From Pseudoalteromonas sp. T1lg48 (GTDB lineage Bacteria > Pseudomonadota > Gammaproteobacteria > Enterobacterales > Alteromonadaceae): a stretch of 64,000 nt of DNA. Position 1 is the first letter of the stretch. Every line of letters starts with the position of its first letter. The DNA is taken from assembly GCF_002964785.1 (NCBI RefSeq), contig NZ_PQCC01000022.1:344619-408618 (forward strand). The letters are read 5' to 3'. This document shows positions 28,837-39,253 of the stretch, one piece after another. A model generated the notes under the pieces. That model was not told the origin of the DNA and did no database searches. It saw only the letters and a program-made list of their open reading frames with translations. A program made the position numbers and the translations under genes.

Positions 28837-31425
28837 ATGTCGGCTAATCTCTATAGTGAAGATAATATAAAACAACAAACCCCCATGATGCAGCAATACT
28901 TGCGCATTAAGGCACAACATCCGGATATTTTACTCTTCTATCGCATGGGGGACTTCTATGAGCTGTTTTTCGACGATGCCATCCGCGCAGCAGAATTATT
29001 AGATATTTCGCAAACTTACCGTGGCAAGGCCGGCGGTGCCCCGATCCCTATGGCGGGAGTACCCTATCACGCGGTGGAAAACTATTTAGCGCGCCTGGTT
29101 CAGCTTGGCGAATCGGTGGCCATTTGTGAACAGGTTGGCGATCCGGCTACCAGCAAGGGCCCGGTAGAGCGCAAGGTGGTGCGTATCGTCACTCCGGGGA
29201 CGGTCACAGACGAAGCCCTGCTCAACGAACGTCAAGACAATCTGCTGGTTAGCGTCTGCCAGGGCACCAGCGACTATTTTGGTGTGGCCTATCTGGATAT
29301 CAATTCCGGACGTTTTAATATCGTCGAGTGTGCCGACGCCGACGCCTTTAAATCAACCCTGCAACGACTCAACCCGGCCGAATTACTCTATTCGGAAAGC
29401 TTTGCCGATATGGGGCTTATCGAACACATTAAAGGTATGCGCCGTCGCCCAGAGTGGGAATTCGATTTAGACACGGCCATTACTTCATTATGTCAGCAAT
29501 TTGGCACTCAAGATCTGATTGGTTTTGGTGTCGCCGATGCCAAACTGGGTTTAGTGGCGGCCGGATGCTTGCTGCAGTATGTAAAAGACACCCAGCGCAC
29601 CGCATTACCGCACATTAACGCCATCAGTCTGGAGCAGGACAGCCAGGCCGTGGTACTCGATAGCGCCACCCGTAAAAACCTTGAGCTCACCCAAAACCTA
29701 GGCGGCGGCATTGAAAACACTCTGGCGGCCATTTTGGATAAAACCGCCACGCCCATGGGCTCACGCCTATTGAAACGCCGTATTCATAACCCGGTACGCT
29801 GCCGTGACGAGCTTAATCTGCGCCTTGATGCCATCGACACCCTGATAGATCAGGGCTGGCACCTTGAACTGCATCCCCTGCTGCGTAATGTCGGCGATAT
29901 CGAGCGCATCGTGGCCCGCCTGGCCTTAGGTAATGCCCGACCCAGAGATCTGTCTCGTTTACGCTCAGCGCTACAACAATTGCCCGAGTTACAAGGCCTG
30001 CTCGGCACCGCGTCGCAACGACGCTTGGCGCAGATTGCCAATGCCTGTGAGCCCAATGACGAACTGCTCAACCTGCTTGAGCGCGCCATTATCGATAACC
30101 CGCCGGTGCTTATTCGCGACGGCGGCGTGATTGCCGAGGGCTATAACCAGGAGCTCGATCACTGGCGTAACCTGTCTCAGGGGGCCACCGATGTACTCGA
30201 AGCCATGGAAGAGCGTGAGCGCGAAGTCACGGGGATCAGTACCCTGAAAATCGGCTACAACAAGGTGCATGGCTTTTATATCGATATTAGCCGCGCCAAC
30301 TCACACCTGGTGCCGGATCATTACATTCGTCGCCAAACCCTGAAAAACAATGAACGTTATATTATTCCCGAGCTGAAAGAGCATGAAGACAAGGTGTTGG
30401 GCAGCCAGTCACAGGCCCTGGCACTGGAAAAGCAGCTCTATGAAGAGTTATTCACGCTAATAGCCCCGCATCTGGAACGATTGCAGCGTTTGGCGGCAGC
30501 CCTGAGCGAACTTGATGTATTGAATAACTTTGCCGAGCGAGCGCTGACCTTAAACTATTGCAAACCCGAACTCGATGAAAGCGATGCCATCAATATACGT
30601 GAAGGCCGCCACCCCGTGGTCGAGCAGGTGATGCGTGACCCCTTTATCGCCAACCCCATAGAGCTCAATAGCCAGCGTCGCATGCTGATGATCACCGGCC
30701 CGAATATGGGTGGTAAATCAACCTATATGCGTCAAACCGCCTTGATCGTATTAATGGCACATATCGGCTGTTATGTGCCGGCGGCGAGCGCCAATATCGG
30801 CATAGTCGATCGTATATTTACCCGTATCGGCGCCAGTGATGACCTGGCCTCAGGGCGCTCGACCTTTATGGTGGAGATGACGGAAACCGCGACGATTTTA
30901 AATAATGCCAGCCAGCATTCGCTGGTATTAATGGATGAGATTGGCCGGGGTACAAGTACCTATGATGGTTTATCTCTGGCCTATGCGACGGCGGATTATC
31001 TGGCTCATAAGATCAATGCCAAGACCTTGTTTGCGACCCATTATTTTGAGTTAACCGAGCTGGCGGAGCAAGAGTCGGGACTGGTTAATGTGCACCTTGA
31101 TGCCATTGAGCATAACGACACCATTGCCTTTATGCACAAGGTGTTAGAAGGCCCGGCAAGTAAAAGCTTCGGCTTGCAGGTCGCGGCCCTGGCCGGCGTG
31201 CCTAAGGCGGTGATCAGTAATGCCAAACGCAAGCTAAAACAGCTGGAGCAGCAGCCGACCATCAATGGCAATGGTGCTACCGTACATAACAATCAGCTTG
31301 AACTGTTAGCCCCGGATCCCGAGCCCAGCGCTTTGGAAGTAGCACTCGGTGAGCTTAACCCCGATGAACTGACTCCTCGCCAGGCTTTAGATGCGCTGTA
31401 TCACTTGAAGTCACTTTATCAATAA
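28837..31425 (+). CDS. mutS: DNA mismatch repair protein MutS
   Basis: 862 residues. The N-terminal mismatch-binding motif is in [16 protein letters not shown] (Phe-x-Glu). The connector, lever and clamp regions follow, then Walker [15 protein letters not shown] (about 618-630), Walker [20 protein letters not shown], and [11 protein letters not shown]; a C-terminal tail ends [16 protein letters not shown]. Full length. It is divergent from pncC-recA and convergent with rpoS, sharing a terminator. Confidence 0.98.
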   Translation: MSANLYSEDNIKQQTPMMQQYLRIKAQHPDILLFYRMGDFYELFFDDAIRAAELLDISQTYRGKAGGAPIPMAGVPYHAVENYLARLVQLGESVAICEQVGDPATSKGPVERKVVRIVTPGTVTDEALLNERQDNLLVSVCQGTSDYFGVAYLDINSGRFNIVECADADAFKSTLQRLNPAELLYSESFADMGLIEHIKGMRRRPEWEFDLDTAITSLCQQFGTQDLIGFGVADAKLGLVAAGCLLQYVKDTQRTALPHINAISLEQDSQAVVLDSATRKNLELTQNLGGGIENTLAAILDKTATPMGSRLLKRRIHNPVRCRDELNLRLDAIDTLIDQGWHLELHPLLRNVGDIERIVARLALGNARPRDLSRLRSALQQLPELQGLLGTASQRRLAQIANACEPNDELLNLLERAIIDNPPVLIRDGGVIAEGYNQELDHWRNLSQGATDVLEAMEEREREVTGISTLKIGYNKVHGFYIDISRANSHLVPDHYIRRQTLKNNERYIIPELKEHEDKVLGSQSQALALEKQLYEELFTLIAPHLERLQRLAAALSELDVLNNFAERALTLNYCKPELDESDAINIREGRHPVVEQVMRDPFIANPIELNSQRRMLMITGPNMGGKSTYMRQTALIVLMAHIGCYVPAASANIGIVDRIFTRIGASDDLASGRSTFMVEMTETATILNNASQHSLVLMDEIGRGTSTYDGLSLAYATADYLAHKINAKTLFATHYFELTELAEQESGLVNVHLDAIEHNDTIAFMHKVLEGPASKSFGLQVAALAGVPKAVISNAKRKLKQLEQQPTINGNGATVHNNQLELLAPDPEPSALEVALGELNPDELTPRQALDALYHLKSLYQ

Positions 31426-31428
31426 CGC

Positions 31429-31457
31429 AAAAACGCCGCTTTTCAGCGGCGTTTTTT
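31429..31457. terminator. Bidirectional terminator between mutS and rpoS
   Basis: Stem AACGCCGCT / AGCGGCGTT with a TTTC loop, flanked by A5 on one side and T6 on the other, so it serves both convergent genes. Confidence 0.92.
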
Positions 31458-31465
31458 AATCTTGA

Positions 31466-32462
31466 TTACACTTGCTCAAACAAGCTTTCGGTGTTGAGGC
31501 CTTCATGTTGCAACATGTCTTTAAGTCGACGCAGCGCTTCCACCTGTATTTGTCGGACTCGCTCTCGAGTCAGGCCAATTTCGCGACCTACATCTTCCAG
31601 GGTTGAAGGTTCATAACCCAATAGACCGAAACGGCGTGCCAATACTTCCCTTTGTTTCGGGTTAAGCTCATCGAGCCAATGGACGATATGGCTATTAATA
31701 TCGTTATTCTGTACTTCCCCTTCCGGACCACGGCCCTTTTCATCGGCGATGATATCGAGCAATGCCTTGTCATTGTCACCACCGATTGGAGTGTCGACAG
31801 AAGAAATTTTTTCGTTCAGACGCAACATCTTAGAAACGTCTTCCACCGGTTTATCCAAGCGTTCGGCAATTTCTTCGGCGGTCGGCTCGTGATCCAATTG
31901 CTGCGTTAGCTCACGGGCAGTACGTAAATAGACATTGAGTTCTTTAACTACGTGAATAGGTAAGCGGATGGTGCGGGTTTGGTTCATAATAGCCCGCTCT
32001 ATGGTTTGGCGTATCCACCAGGTGGCATAGGTTGAAAAGCGAAAACCCCGTTCCGGATCAAACTTTTCCACCGCTCGGATTAGGCCCAGGTTGCCCTCTT
32101 CGATCAAATCAAGTAGTGCGAGACCGCGATTGTTATATCGGCGAGCGATTTTTATATCGGCGAGCGATTTTTACTACCAGCCTGAGGTTACTCTCTATCA
32201 TGCGTTTGCGGGATGCTTCACAGCCACGAAGGGCCTTGCGTGCGAAGTAGACTTCTTCTTCAGCGCTTAGCAGCGGTGAAAAGCCAATTTCGCCTAAATA
32301 TAATTGTGTAGCGTCGAGGTTTTTGACATTGTCGTCTTTAGCGAACAACTCATCGTCACTATCGTCCTCTACCTGCTCAAGGAGTTCTTCCTTTGGCTCG
32401 TCGAGAACGTCCGAATCATTACTGTTGTCATTCGTGCTTTCAAGTTTTGCGGTTTGACCCAT
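31466..32462 (-). pseudogene. rpoS: RNA polymerase sigma factor RpoS, disrupted by a 19-bp tandem duplication
   Basis: The first frame (32462 to 32133) begins [10 protein letters not shown] and carries the sigma-70 region 1.2/2.1 ([36 protein letters not shown]), then stops. The second (from about 32107 to 31466) carries 2.2-4.2: [72 protein letters not shown]. Deleting one of two identical 19-bp copies (32135-32172) restores [20 protein letters not shown] and a 325-codon frame, the normal RpoS size. As written, the product is a 109-residue fragment lacking all promoter-recognition regions, predicting loss of the general stress response. Neighbours nlpD and mutS are canonical. Confidence 0.93.
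32135..32172. repeat. Exact 19-bp tandem duplication inside rpoS
   Basis: ATATCGGCGAGCGATTTTT occurs at 32135-32153 and again at 32154-32172. The period of 19 is not a multiple of three, so it shifts the rpoS frame and creates the TAA at 32133-32135. Confidence 0.97.
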
Positions 32463-32525
32463 CAGAGTACCCTCCCGTGTAATTCAGACTTTTCCCTACA
32501 CTAAATTACTTTATTGCCCGTCGCG

Positions 32526-33347
32526 CTAAGGTAAAAAATTAGCTGGGTTTACCGCCTTGCCTCTATACCGTATTTCAAACCGAAGTGCAGTGATAGAAGA
32601 CTCGGAGTTACCCATTTCCGCTATTGTTTGCCCTGCTTTGACATCCTGTTTTTCTTTCACTAGTAAACGCGAGTTATGCGCATAGGCACTAAGATAATCA
32701 TCGTTGTGTTTCACTATGATTAAATTACCGTATCCCCTGAGCGCGTCCCCAGCGTAAACAACCACACCGTCCGCCGCTGCTGAGATAGCCGTTCCTTTTT
32801 TATTCGCTATTTGCAGTCCCTTGTAGCCATTCTCACGGTTGGAGAAACCTTGCGTTACTTTCCCCCGGGTGGGCCATTTCCACTTTATTTTGTTAGCAGA
32901 ACCAGACGATTTGCTAACATTTTTTTTACTAGTCTTATTCTGAACATACTCCCGTTGAATCGGCTTAGCAACCTCTTTCTTGATATTTTCTTTGGTTTTT
33001 TGTCCTGTTTTTCTAGGCTTTTTACTCGAATTAAGGTATCTTTCTCGCTTTTTCTTTTTTAGCCACTGAGATTCTAGGTAAATTAGCTGGTTGGGATAAA
33101 TGGTATAAGGAGGTTTAATGCCGTTTATTTTCGCTACATCACGAACATCTTTCTTTGCACTAAATGCAATGGCGTAGAGGGTATCGCCTTTTTGCACCCG
33201 GTAATGCTCACCGGTTATATGAATTTTACGTGTCACCTTGGCCTGACCAGTCTCCAGGGAAGAAACCGGGGCCGGGGCGGTGCGAGAAGAACAGGCGCTG
33301 ATAACAAAAGTAACCAGCAGCAATAGACTGGTGTTTTTGAAACTCAT
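32526..33347 (-). CDS. nlpD: Murein hydrolase activator NlpD (LysM + LytM lipoprotein)
   Basis: 273 residues from ATG 33347, with AAGGG upstream. The lipoprotein signal ends LLLLVTFVISACSS (lipobox Cys). A LysM domain follows (HYRVQKGDTLYAIAFSA; PNQLIYL), then a Lys-rich linker and a LytM domain (KWPTRGKVTQGFSN; YGNLIIVKHNDDYLSAYAHNSRLLV; LRFEIRYRGKAVNPANFLP). NlpD activates AmiC during septal peptidoglycan splitting; its LytM domain is not itself catalytic in characterised members. The linker is richer in A+T than neighbouring genes. In relatives the rpoS promoter lies inside nlpD; rpoS starts 63 bp downstream. Confidence 0.93.
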   Translation of the reverse strand: MSFKNTSLLLLVTFVISACSSRTAPAPVSSLETGQAKVTRKIHITGEHYRVQKGDTLYAIAFSAKKDVRDVAKINGIKPPYTIYPNQLIYLESQWLKKKKRERYLNSSKKPRKTGQKTKENIKKEVAKPIQREYVQNKTSKKNVSKSSGSANKIKWKWPTRGKVTQGFSNRENGYKGLQIANKKGTAISAAADGVVVYAGDALRGYGNLIIVKHNDDYLSAYAHNSRLLVKEKQDVKAGQTIAEMGNSESSITALRFEIRYRGKAVNPANFLP

Positions 33348-33365
33348 GCAGCGCCCTTCCATTAG

Positions 33366-33944
33366 CTAGCGAAGTACTAAATATAAAACGATCGCCAGGC
33401 CTACGACAAGCCAGCCCAACACTTCCACATATTGACGCAGCTTTTCCTCCATGCGTGCGCCACCCCACTTCATCAGCGCCGCCACCAAAAAGAAACGGGC
33501 TCCGCGGCCTATGGCCGATGCCAGTAAAAATGGCAAAAACGCCATCTGCAACAGACCTGCACCTATGGTAAAGACCTTATAGGGAATAGGAGAAAAACCG
33601 GCGAGAAACACCACCCAGATACCGTAGTCCTTAAACCAGGCCAAGGCATGAGCAAACTTATCCTGCCAGCCCATAGAAGCAATCAAGGGCTCGACGACTG
33701 GCTCAAAGAGCCAATAACCCAGGGCATAACCCAAAATACCGCCGATCACCGAAGCCAAGGTAGTCAGCAGGGCAAATCGCCAGGCCGTTGTCGGCTTGGC
33801 TAAACACATGGGGGCCAGCATCACATCCGGGGGCACGGGAAAGAATACCGATTCGGCAAAACTCATTCCAGCAAGATAACGCTCGGCATGACGATGTCTT
33901 GCCCAACGCAACGCGGCGTCGTACAAAGCAGTAAAGAGGCGCAA
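33366..33944 (-). CDS. DedA-type membrane protein YqaA
   Basis: 192 residues of the VTT/SNARE-associated (DedA) superfamily: FAESVFFPVPPDVMLAPMCL, ASVIGGILGYALGYWLF, and FLAGFSPIPYKVFTIGAGLL with the conserved re-entrant loop. The subfamily between pcm and nlpD is YqaA. Its exact substrate is unknown; other DedA proteins are linked to lipid-carrier or phospholipid flipping. It is in the pcm-yqaA-nlpD operon, 18 bp before nlpD. Confidence 0.88.
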   Translation of the reverse strand: MRLFTALYDAALRWARHRHAERYLAGMSFAESVFFPVPPDVMLAPMCLAKPTTAWRFALLTTLASVIGGILGYALGYWLFEPVVEPLIASMGWQDKFAHALAWFKDYGIWVVFLAGFSPIPYKVFTIGAGLLQMAFLPFLLASAIGRGARFFLVAALMKWGGARMEEKLRQYVEVLGWLVVGLAIVLYLVLR

Positions 33945-33953
33945 AGAATATCC

Positions 33954-34592
33954 TTAAATTATATCGCCAGGCACCAGTGGCACGAAGCGCACATCGGCTA
34001 TGACTTGTTGTTTAAACTCATTTTGGCAGCGAGTATACAGCATCAATTTTTGCTCTGCATCGCCAATGGGAATTATCATTACCCCGCCCTCATCGAGCTG
34101 TTCCAGCAACTGCTGGGGCACGGTTTTGGCGGCGGCGGTGACGATAATGCCCTGAAACGGCGCTTGTGACGCCCAGCCTTGCCAACCATCACCATGCTTC
34201 ATAGCCACGTTATACAAGTCGAGCTGCTGCAAGCGTCGCTTCGCTTGCCATTGCAAGGCCTTAATACGCTCAACCGAATAGACCTTGTTGAACAGTTGCG
34301 CCAAGATGGCACTTTGATAGCCCGAGCCGGTGCCAATTTCCAGCACCTTATCGCGCACCCCGTGCTGACGTAATACCTGGGTCATCAGCGCCACGATATA
34401 GGGCTGAGAAATCGTTTGCCCCTGACCTATGGGCAAGGCGGTGTTTTGGTAGGCTTTATGTTGCAATACATCATCGATAAACAGGTGGCGGGGCGTTTTC
34501 GCCATGACCTCAAGCACCTGCTCGTCGCTAATGCCTTCATGTGCCAGCAGTTTGGCCAGGGAGCCGGCGCTGCGCTTATAGTTAGTGATCAT
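33954..34592 (-). CDS. pcm: Protein-L-isoaspartate O-methyltransferase
   Basis: 212 residues. SAM-binding motif I is [39 protein letters not shown] and GGVMIIPIG are family motifs. It repairs isoaspartyl residues in aged proteins. The start overlaps the surE stop by 11 bp (surE-pcm coupling, as in E. coli). Confidence 0.95.
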   Translation of the reverse strand: MITNYKRSAGSLAKLLAHEGISDEQVLEVMAKTPRHLFIDDVLQHKAYQNTALPIGQGQTISQPYIVALMTQVLRQHGVRDKVLEIGTGSGYQSAILAQLFNKVYSVERIKALQWQAKRRLQQLDLYNVAMKHGDGWQGWASQAPFQGIIVTAAAKTVPQQLLEQLDEGGVMIIPIGDAEQKLMLYTRCQNEFKQQVIADVRFVPLVPGDII

Positions 34593-35340
34593 TGTCCCGC
34601 TCCGCTAACCAATGCTGTAAAGGTGCGATGCTTTCCCTGGCGGTCATATCCACGCTTAATGGTGTAACCGAGGCATAACCTTGGCGAATAGCCGCAAAAT
34701 CAGTGCCTTCACCGGCATCTAATTCCGGCCCTAAAGAGCCATACCAAAACACCTTCCGACCCCACGGATCACGCTGAGCGGTCATGGTTTCTGCCTTGTG
34801 TCTGGCGCCTAAACGGGTCACCTTCACACCCTTTAGCTCGCTATAGGGCACATCGGGAACATTGATATTGATAATCTGGTCTTTAGGCAGGGGATGGCTT
34901 TTCAGTTTGTTAATAATGTCGACCGTCACCTTGGCGGCGGTTTCAAAATGCGTACAGTCATGGCCAACCAAAGACACGGCAATGGCGGGCAGGCCCATAT
35001 GGCGCCCTTCGGTAGCGGCAGCCACCGTGCCCGAATACAGGGTATCGTCTCCTAAATTGGCGCCATGGTTAATACCGGCCACTACCAGATCAGGCTGTTC
35101 GGTAAATAGCGCGTTCAGGGCCACATGGACACAATCCGTGGGGGTACCGTTAACACTGATAAAGCCGTTATCCAAATGCTGCGCCCGCAATGGATTCATT
35201 AGCGTGAGCGAATTGCTGGCGCCGCTGCAATTGCGATCCGGGGCGACCACATCGACGTCGGCTATCTCTTTTAAGGCCCGATAGAGGGCAGCTATGCCCT
35301 TGGCATGTACGCCATCATCATTGCTCAGCAATATCTTCAT
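34582..35340 (-). CDS. surE: 5'/3'-nucleotidase SurE
   Basis: 252 residues: [19 protein letters not shown] (metal-binding Asp-Asp), [23 protein letters not shown] and [21 protein letters not shown]. Metal-dependent nucleoside monophosphatase acting in stationary-phase survival. I chose the second of two adjacent ATGs (35340) because it is five bases from AAGGAG. The start overlaps the truD end by about 23 bp. Confidence 0.95.
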   Translation of the reverse strand: MKILLSNDDGVHAKGIAALYRALKEIADVDVVAPDRNCSGASNSLTLMNPLRAQHLDNGFISVNGTPTDCVHVALNALFTEQPDLVVAGINHGANLGDDTLYSGTVAAATEGRHMGLPAIAVSLVGHDCTHFETAAKVTVDIINKLKSHPLPKDQIININVPDVPYSELKGVKVTRLGARHKAETMTAQRDPWGRKVFWYGSLGPELDAGEGTDFAAIRQGYASVTPLSVDMTARESIAPLQHWLAERDNDH

Positions 35341-36421
35341 CATGACTCCTTGCAATACTGTTTTCGCACTGGTGGTAATCCACCAATTCTCGTAACAACG
35401 CCGTGGCGAAACACCCTTTTTTAAGCGAAAAGCTCAATTCAATCGAATCGCTCGTGGGCATTTTTACCTGTAAGTTTTCCGGATATAAGCGCAGCATACG
35501 ACGCTCGGTTTTTAAGCCGACCTCGGCCAAGCCCTGACACCAGCTTTGATAGGGTAACAACCACTGCAGCTCTTCCTCAACCAGTCCCTTCTCCCCCCTG
35601 CCGACCAAGGGCGCCGACAACTCGATGTCACCCTCCACCAGGCGAGTAATATTTTCCGGGGTAATGGCATCGGTAAAAAATGCGTTGCTGCCACTGAGCA
35701 TAAAGACTTCATGTTGCAGGGTTTTGGCAAGGCCATGCTCGGCCACGCGCAGGCTGACAATCTGGTTAAAAATATAAGAGCGGGCGGCAGAAATCACCAT
35801 AGACCTTAGTTTACGATCGCGAATTTGCTCACCGGCAAACATGCGTTCCGCCATCACCAAGTTATGGCCATCGTGACCAAAACGCTGCTCGCCAAAATAA
35901 TTAGGCACTCCTTGGCGCACGGCATTGATGCGGCTGAGCACCGCCAACGGCTCACTCACCTCGCGCAGCACTATGGTAAAACGGTTGCCCTTATGACAAC
36001 CGGTACGCAGCTTGCGACCATGGCGCACTTGCTGGGCGACAAAAATTTGCTCGTCGTTGAGGGCGCTAAAGTCCAGATCCTGTTTAATGGGCACAGGTAC
36101 ACTAAACCATTGCGAGCACACTCCTTGACGGTCTTTTTGCCCGGCATAACTGACATCCCGTGGCGCTACCTTGGCAAATTTGGCGATTTTCTTGGCCACA
36201 TTGACGGTATTGATACCGCGCTTGATCACATGCAAACACATATGCTCACCACTGCCATCAAGCTCAAAGCCCAGCTCTTCATCAACCATAAAGTCTTCCG
36301 GCAGGCGCTTAAATACCGCAGTGGCGGTAGGCTTACCGTACAGATACTGCAGCGGCGCTATCGGATCATTTTTTCCCGGCGCTAAAGGCGCTTTTTGCGC
36401 AGAGGCTGAAGACTCTTTCAT
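35318..36421 (-). CDS. truD: tRNA pseudouridine(13) synthase TruD
   Basis: 367 residues. [19 protein letters not shown] carries the catalytic Asp; [24 protein letters not shown] and [15 protein letters not shown] are family motifs of the TRUD fold. It isomerises U13 in tRNA-Glu. It overlaps ispF by 4 bp (ATGA). The N-terminus (about 1-25) is Ala/Pro-rich and slightly longer than in E. coli. Confidence 0.95.
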   Translation of the reverse strand: MKESSASAQKAPLAPGKNDPIAPLQYLYGKPTATAVFKRLPEDFMVDEELGFELDGSGEHMCLHVIKRGINTVNVAKKIAKFAKVAPRDVSYAGQKDRQGVCSQWFSVPVPIKQDLDFSALNDEQIFVAQQVRHGRKLRTGCHKGNRFTIVLREVSEPLAVLSRINAVRQGVPNYFGEQRFGHDGHNLVMAERMFAGEQIRDRKLRSMVISAARSYIFNQIVSLRVAEHGLAKTLQHEVFMLSGSNAFFTDAITPENITRLVEGDIELSAPLVGRGEKGLVEEELQWLLPYQSWCQGLAEVGLKTERRMLRLYPENLQVKMPTSDSIELSFSLKKGCFATALLRELVDYHQCENSIARSHDEDIAEQ

Positions 36422-36897
36422 GGTTGCTGAACCAACAGAGCTACCGCGTGGGCGGCAATGCCCTCTTTACGCCCGGTGTAACCGAGTTTTTCCGTGGTCG
36501 TGGCCTTCACATTAACCTGGTCCAAGCTGATTGCAAGATCCGCCGCCAAACAGCCACGCATGGCATCAATATGCGGACGCATCTTAGGTGCTTGTGCCAC
36601 TATGGTGAGGTCAACATTGGCCACCACAAAGGCGCGCTCATGTACCTCGGCCATAACGCGGCGCAATAAAATTCGGCTGTCGATACCAGCGAACTCATCG
36701 CTGGTATCGGGAAAATGTTTGCCAATATCGCCCAACGCCATGGCTCCAAGCAGGGCATCGCACAGAGCATGAATAGCAACATCGCCATCTGAGTGTGCGA
36801 TAAACCCTTGTTCATAATCGACTTTTACCCCACCTATGGTGAGCGGCCCATGACCACCAAAGCGATGCACGTCAAAACCATGGCCTATTCGAATCAT
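36418..36897 (-). CDS. ispF: 2-C-methyl-D-erythritol 2,4-cyclodiphosphate synthase
   Basis: 159 residues: [44 protein letters not shown] and [21 protein letters not shown]. These include the zinc ligands and substrate loop. MEP-pathway isoprenoid biosynthesis, the step after IspE. Overlaps ispD by 4 bp. Confidence 0.97.
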   Translation of the reverse strand: MIRIGHGFDVHRFGGHGPLTIGGVKVDYEQGFIAHSDGDVAIHALCDALLGAMALGDIGKHFPDTSDEFAGIDSRILLRRVMAEVHERAFVVANVDLTIVAQAPKMRPHIDAMRGCLAADLAISLDQVNVKATTTEKLGYTGRKEGIAAHAVALLVQQP

Positions 36898-37592
36898 AAA
36901 ATCTCCGTCATTTGTTGTGCTAACAGGAAATTAGCGAGCTGCAAATCTTCTGGGGTAGTGAGCTTAAAGTTGTCGCTGCGACCGGCGATTAAACGCACCG
37001 GATGCCCGGCCCACTCCATCGCCGACGCTTCATCGGTAATAGTTGCGCCACAGGCTAACGCGTCTCGCAATGCCTGGCGTAATTCGGCATAAGGGAAAAA
37101 TTGTGGCGTCAGCGCCTGATAAAGGTGCTCGCGCTCGATAGTTTGCTGCACATGGCTATCGCCGCGTTTTATAGTGTCCCTTACCTTGGCGGCCAAGATG
37201 CCACCCTCGCCATGACTTTGGCATTGTTCAATCAAGCGCTCGATGTCGGCGGGGCTAACCAGGGGTCTGGCGGCGTCATGCACCAATACCCACTGCGGTG
37301 GAGTTGCTGCAAGAGCATCAAGGGCGGCAAGCACGGAATCGGCGCGCTCTTTACCGCCGATAACGGTATTCACAAAATTGGGGTCTATGGGCAGGTCGGC
37401 GAAATAATCATCGTCGGCGCCTATGGCCACGGTAATGCTGCTCACAGCCGTCACCTGGGCGAGCTTATTGAGACTGTGCTCTAGCACGGTTTTGCCCTGT
37501 AATTCCAAATACTGCTTGGGGCGTTGAGATTGCATCCGCGCACCAACTCCGGCGGCGGGCACTATGGCAATAATGCCGTGATTTTCACTCAT
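36894..37592 (-). CDS. ispD: 2-C-methyl-D-erythritol 4-phosphate cytidylyltransferase
   Basis: 232 residues with the nucleotidyltransferase signature [37 protein letters not shown] and a C-terminal [17 protein letters not shown]. Third enzyme of the MEP pathway (CTP + MEP to CDP-ME). It sits 14 bp after ftsB in the conserved ftsB-ispDF-truD-surE-pcm operon. Confidence 0.97.
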   Translation of the reverse strand: MSENHGIIAIVPAAGVGARMQSQRPKQYLELQGKTVLEHSLNKLAQVTAVSSITVAIGADDDYFADLPIDPNFVNTVIGGKERADSVLAALDALAATPPQWVLVHDAARPLVSPADIERLIEQCQSHGEGGILAAKVRDTIKRGDSHVQQTIEREHLYQALTPQFFPYAELRQALRDALACGATITDEASAMEWAGHPVRLIAGRSDNFKLTTPEDLQLANFLLAQQMTEIL

Positions 37593-37606
37593 ATAACTAC
37601 TTTGCG

Positions 37607-37900
37607 TTATTGTTTTGATTCTGATTGTTTACTCGGTAGCACGCGATAAAACACTTCTCCTGGCTTGATCATACCAAGCTCGTGGCGGGCGCGCTCTTCC
37701 ACCCCTTCTAAATCCAGCTTTAAGTCTTGTATATCGGCCTCGAGTAACTTGTTACGCTTATTTAATTGCTGGTTGGTTTGCTCATGATTGGCCACCGCCT
37801 TGGTTAAACGGCTAAAGTCTTCGATGCCGTTGTGACCAAACCACAGCAGGTATTGCAGATACAGCAACAATGCCATCAAACCCAATTGGAATAATCGCAT
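37607..37900 (-). CDS. ftsB: Cell division protein FtsB
   Basis: 97 residues: an N-terminal membrane helix (FQLGLMALLLYLQYLLWFG), a coiled coil with heptads (NQQLNKRNKLLEADIQDLK) and the conserved VEERARHELGMIKPGEVFYR. A bitopic divisome protein that forms the FtsQLB complex. It overlaps the upstream unknown gene by one base (TAATG). Confidence 0.94.
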   Translation of the reverse strand: MRLFQLGLMALLLYLQYLLWFGHNGIEDFSRLTKAVANHEQTNQQLNKRNKLLEADIQDLKLDLEGVEERARHELGMIKPGEVFYRVLPSKQSESKQ

Positions 37901-38568
37901 TAGCTTTCCTTCATCGGCAGTGGTTGCTTAAAGTTTTTCCAGTTAATTCGTGTTGTTAATAGCATTTCTCTCAGGCTCAAAGTCCGTGGTGAGGTCACCT
38001 TATGTTGCTGCCAACGATGACCGCAACAAGCCGGTGTAAAGTGTTTTTTATTGGGTACCAGTAACTGTACATCCTGGGCCGAGCTTAATCGCGTGTCGCG
38101 ATAGTGGCCATCGAGATCAAACCAGCCTGCTTGATTGCAATGCAAACGGTTACTACTGACCTGATCTAGGGTATCGAGCATCACAAATTGCAACCGCCCC
38201 TGCGTAACCAGTAATGGTACTAAAATACCGACTTCGGCATAAGCGCTAAAAAACGCTAAATTAGCGGATTTATCGCTTTGTGGCGGTTTACTCGCCTGTT
38301 TGGCTATCCAACTGCCATTTTGCCCATCCAAGGTTAACGGGCAATGACCATGAACTATATGAAAGGCGGCGCGTTCCACGTAATACGGCAGGCTATCAAG
38401 CAAACGTGCTAAACGCTTGCCATCGCCTTGATGTGTTAATTGCTGACTTATGCGGTGCAACTCGCGGGCATAAAAAGCATTGCACAATTCGGCATACAGC
38501 ACTCGCTGTTGATCGAGTGCAAATAAATCTGCTTGCTGCGATGGTTGTTGCCGCACATTGCCTCCCAC
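37900..38568 (-). CDS. Unrecognised protein coupled to ftsB
   Basis: 222 residues; I do not recognise the family. No signal peptide or membrane segment is visible. The N-terminal half is alpha-helical looking (YAELCNAFYARELHRISQQL), the middle has hydrophobic strands (VGILVPLLVTQGRLQFVMLD), and the C-terminal part has TPACCGHRW and a basic end (RINWKNFKQPLP). Its stop overlaps the ftsB start by one base (TAATG), so it is translated in the same operon as ftsB-ispDF. The repeated Cys/His pattern could bind metal, but that is speculative. Confidence 0.65.
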   Translation of the reverse strand: MGGNVRQQPSQQADLFALDQQRVLYAELCNAFYARELHRISQQLTHQGDGKRLARLLDSLPYYVERAAFHIVHGHCPLTLDGQNGSWIAKQASKPPQSDKSANLAFFSAYAEVGILVPLLVTQGRLQFVMLDTLDQVSSNRLHCNQAGWFDLDGHYRDTRLSSAQDVQLLVPNKKHFTPACCGHRWQQHKVTSPRTLSLREMLLTTRINWKNFKQPLPMKES

Positions 38569-38635
38569 TGGTTGTGCTTAAGTTTATACCATAGTTGCGC
38601 AAAATTTGAGAAGCGCCATGGGGAGGCTGTATAAA

Positions 38636-39112
38636 TTACCCGGGCTGTTGACCCAGGCGGGCAAAACCCGACTCTAAAAACTGCACCACTTGCGAGCGCT
38701 TTTTGCCAATTAAAAAGCTGCCATCGGCCAAAAACATAAAGTTTTGCCAGTGCTGCTTAAACACATCGAAGCGGGTTTCTATAATCTCATCACGACTGAT
38801 ACAGAAATACACCGTGGTGTTATCCTGCCAATCCAGGTGGAAAAGAATCGCCTCTGGGATGGGGTCACCGGCTTCAAACGCTCGCTCCCAAAATACGTCG
38901 TCATGGGGCCAGTGCTGCGCCTGTTTGACCCAATCGGCGTCGGTGAAAAAATCCGGGTGATCTTTTTCACGACTGATATAGGTGGTCCACAACACCGCCG
39001 CGCGGGTGGCGGTCATGGGCTTGATCTGGGCCAATTGTGGCGCCGGAATTAAAAGTTCTTGGTGTCGAAACACCCACGCCTTGGCGTAGTCATCCAAAGG
39101 AAGATAGTTCAT
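38636..39112 (-). CDS. DUF2947 family protein
   Basis: 158 residues: MNYLPLDDYAKAWVFRHQ, ISREKDHPDFFTDADW, LDWQDNTTVYFCISRDEIIETRFDVFKQHWQNFMF and LIGKKRSQVVQFLESG follow the DUF2947 pattern of gammaproteobacteria. Cytosolic, function unknown. It is transcribed away from the MoxR/VWA pair. Confidence 0.8.
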   Translation of the reverse strand: MNYLPLDDYAKAWVFRHQELLIPAPQLAQIKPMTATRAAVLWTTYISREKDHPDFFTDADWVKQAQHWPHDDVFWERAFEAGDPIPEAILFHLDWQDNTTVYFCISRDEIIETRFDVFKQHWQNFMFLADGSFLIGKKRSQVVQFLESGFARLGQQPG

Positions 39113-39253
39113 TCGTGCTTATGCCTACTGCACTCGTTTAATGGGGCCATTATACGCATCTCATGCGGCGCTGTCACAAGCCGACTTGGTAGTAAATGCC
39201 AACTATGGCAGACTAGGCCTATTCGATGTCTGACCAGTGTTAGGAATTTCCAC

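Noticed and set aside
39059..39253. 65-residue N-terminal extension of the MoxR ATPase
   Set aside because: Lies across the start of the divergent DUF2947 gene, with no family sequence; the GTG at 39254 has an AGGA and matches the MoxR start.
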